From Mesostigma viride (taxonomy: Eukaryota > Streptophyta > Mesostigmatophyceae > Mesostigmatales > Mesostigmataceae): DNA of 64,000 nucleotides. The stretch spans positions 2,961,475-3,025,474 of the forward strand of contig RPFO01000253.1 of assembly GCA_009746045.1 (NCBI GenBank), in the 5' to 3' direction. Of the stretch, positions 63,688 through 64,000 are shown piece after piece. The notes under the pieces were generated by a model. It made no database searches. It was not told the DNA's origin and was given only the letters and a program-made list of their open reading frames with translations. Each line of letters starts with the position of its first letter. The stretch's first letter is position 1. The position numbers and the translations under genes are program-made.

Positions 63688-63770
63688 ATTGAGACAACCG
63701 GCGCATGCCAGAAATCTGGAGAATGCGGACCATGGTAGCTCGAGCCTGCCGTTATCTTATCCGCGTTTGT
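63688..63770 (+). repeat. Dispersed repeat copy 3 (short)
   Basis: Carries the same core as 13171-13325 (GAGACAACC, CCAGAAATC, GGACCATGGTAGCTCGAGCC) but is shorter and more diverged. Confidence 0.65.
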
Positions 63771-64000
63771 CTTCTGACTTATCATCATGGTGATGCATGC
63801 GCCCTGCCCACGTGGCTGCGTGCACACACAAAGTGTTGCCTTGGAACATGGATGCAGGATGAAGCAGCCGGCAGTGGTTTGTACGCTACCCGGTTCTGCC
63901 TCGGCGCTTTCGAAAATCATGCATGGTCCTCGTCGAGCTCTTCCGCTTGCATAAGTAACAACCTGCCCCCACACGTGTGTGCACGCGCACTGTCACACAG
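63771..64000. other. Window end, nothing supported
   Basis: Short open frames only; no repeat or gene recognised. Confidence 0.4.

Overview
This is a eukaryotic nuclear window that is almost entirely stacked mobile elements. There is one good candidate host gene, on the minus strand at 60423-61292. It resembles the DUF1997 family of plastid and cyanobacterial proteins and has a transit-peptide-like N-terminus. With intron-poor element ORFs, mixed GC, chromoviruses and a retrotransposon-borne C5 DNA methyltransferase, this points to a photosynthetic eukaryote, most likely a green alga. Retroelements carrying cytosine methyltransferases are known from charophyte algae and dinoflagellates. The species cannot be named from the sequence alone.

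Layout. 1-6261 is the 3' part of a Ty3/gypsy element whose polyprotein begins with a C5 cytosine methyltransferase and ends with a PHD finger; its 1280-bp 3' LTR abuts the start of a second LTR (6262-6400). 6401-11049 holds two copies of a non-LTR retrotransposon (here family 1), tail to tail. 11050-15978 is gene-poor spacer with small fold-back elements. 15979-26776 is a complete Ty3/gypsy chromovirus with 5-bp target duplications (GCGGC), near-identical LTRs, an extra ORF with an RNase H1/Cauli_VI-like hybrid-binding domain, and a GC-rich extra reading frame downstream of pol.

27357-42152 is one Ty1/copia element (target duplication CCGGC) broken three times: a 3980-bp CACTA element sits in its 5' LTR, a 1718-bp TTAA-flanked element in its integrase, and a roughly 1.7-kb element with palindromic termini just before its RNase H. 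Its domain order is unusual: a retropepsin-like domain lies between integrase and reverse transcriptase. 42158-43900 is spacer containing a 295-bp hairpin. 43925-59481 alternates RTE/L1-like relics, a second family (family 2) of the endonuclease-type non-LTR element, and a tail-to-tail pair plus head-to-tail array of family 1 copies. 59494-64000 carries the host-like gene, a Tc1/mariner-type MITE and a dispersed repeat.

How the pieces work. Family 1 encodes N-terminal PHD, RING-H2 and CCHH zinc fingers, a reverse transcriptase, a CCHC knuckle and a C-terminal PD-(D/E)xK-type endonuclease. Its copies sit in (TA)n tracts. One copy has a clear 15-bp target duplication, and because (TA)n is self-complementary it explains both head-to-tail and tail-to-tail arrangements. 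Both this family and the methyltransferase Ty3 element carry PHD fingers, so chromatin reading may recur as a targeting device in this genome.
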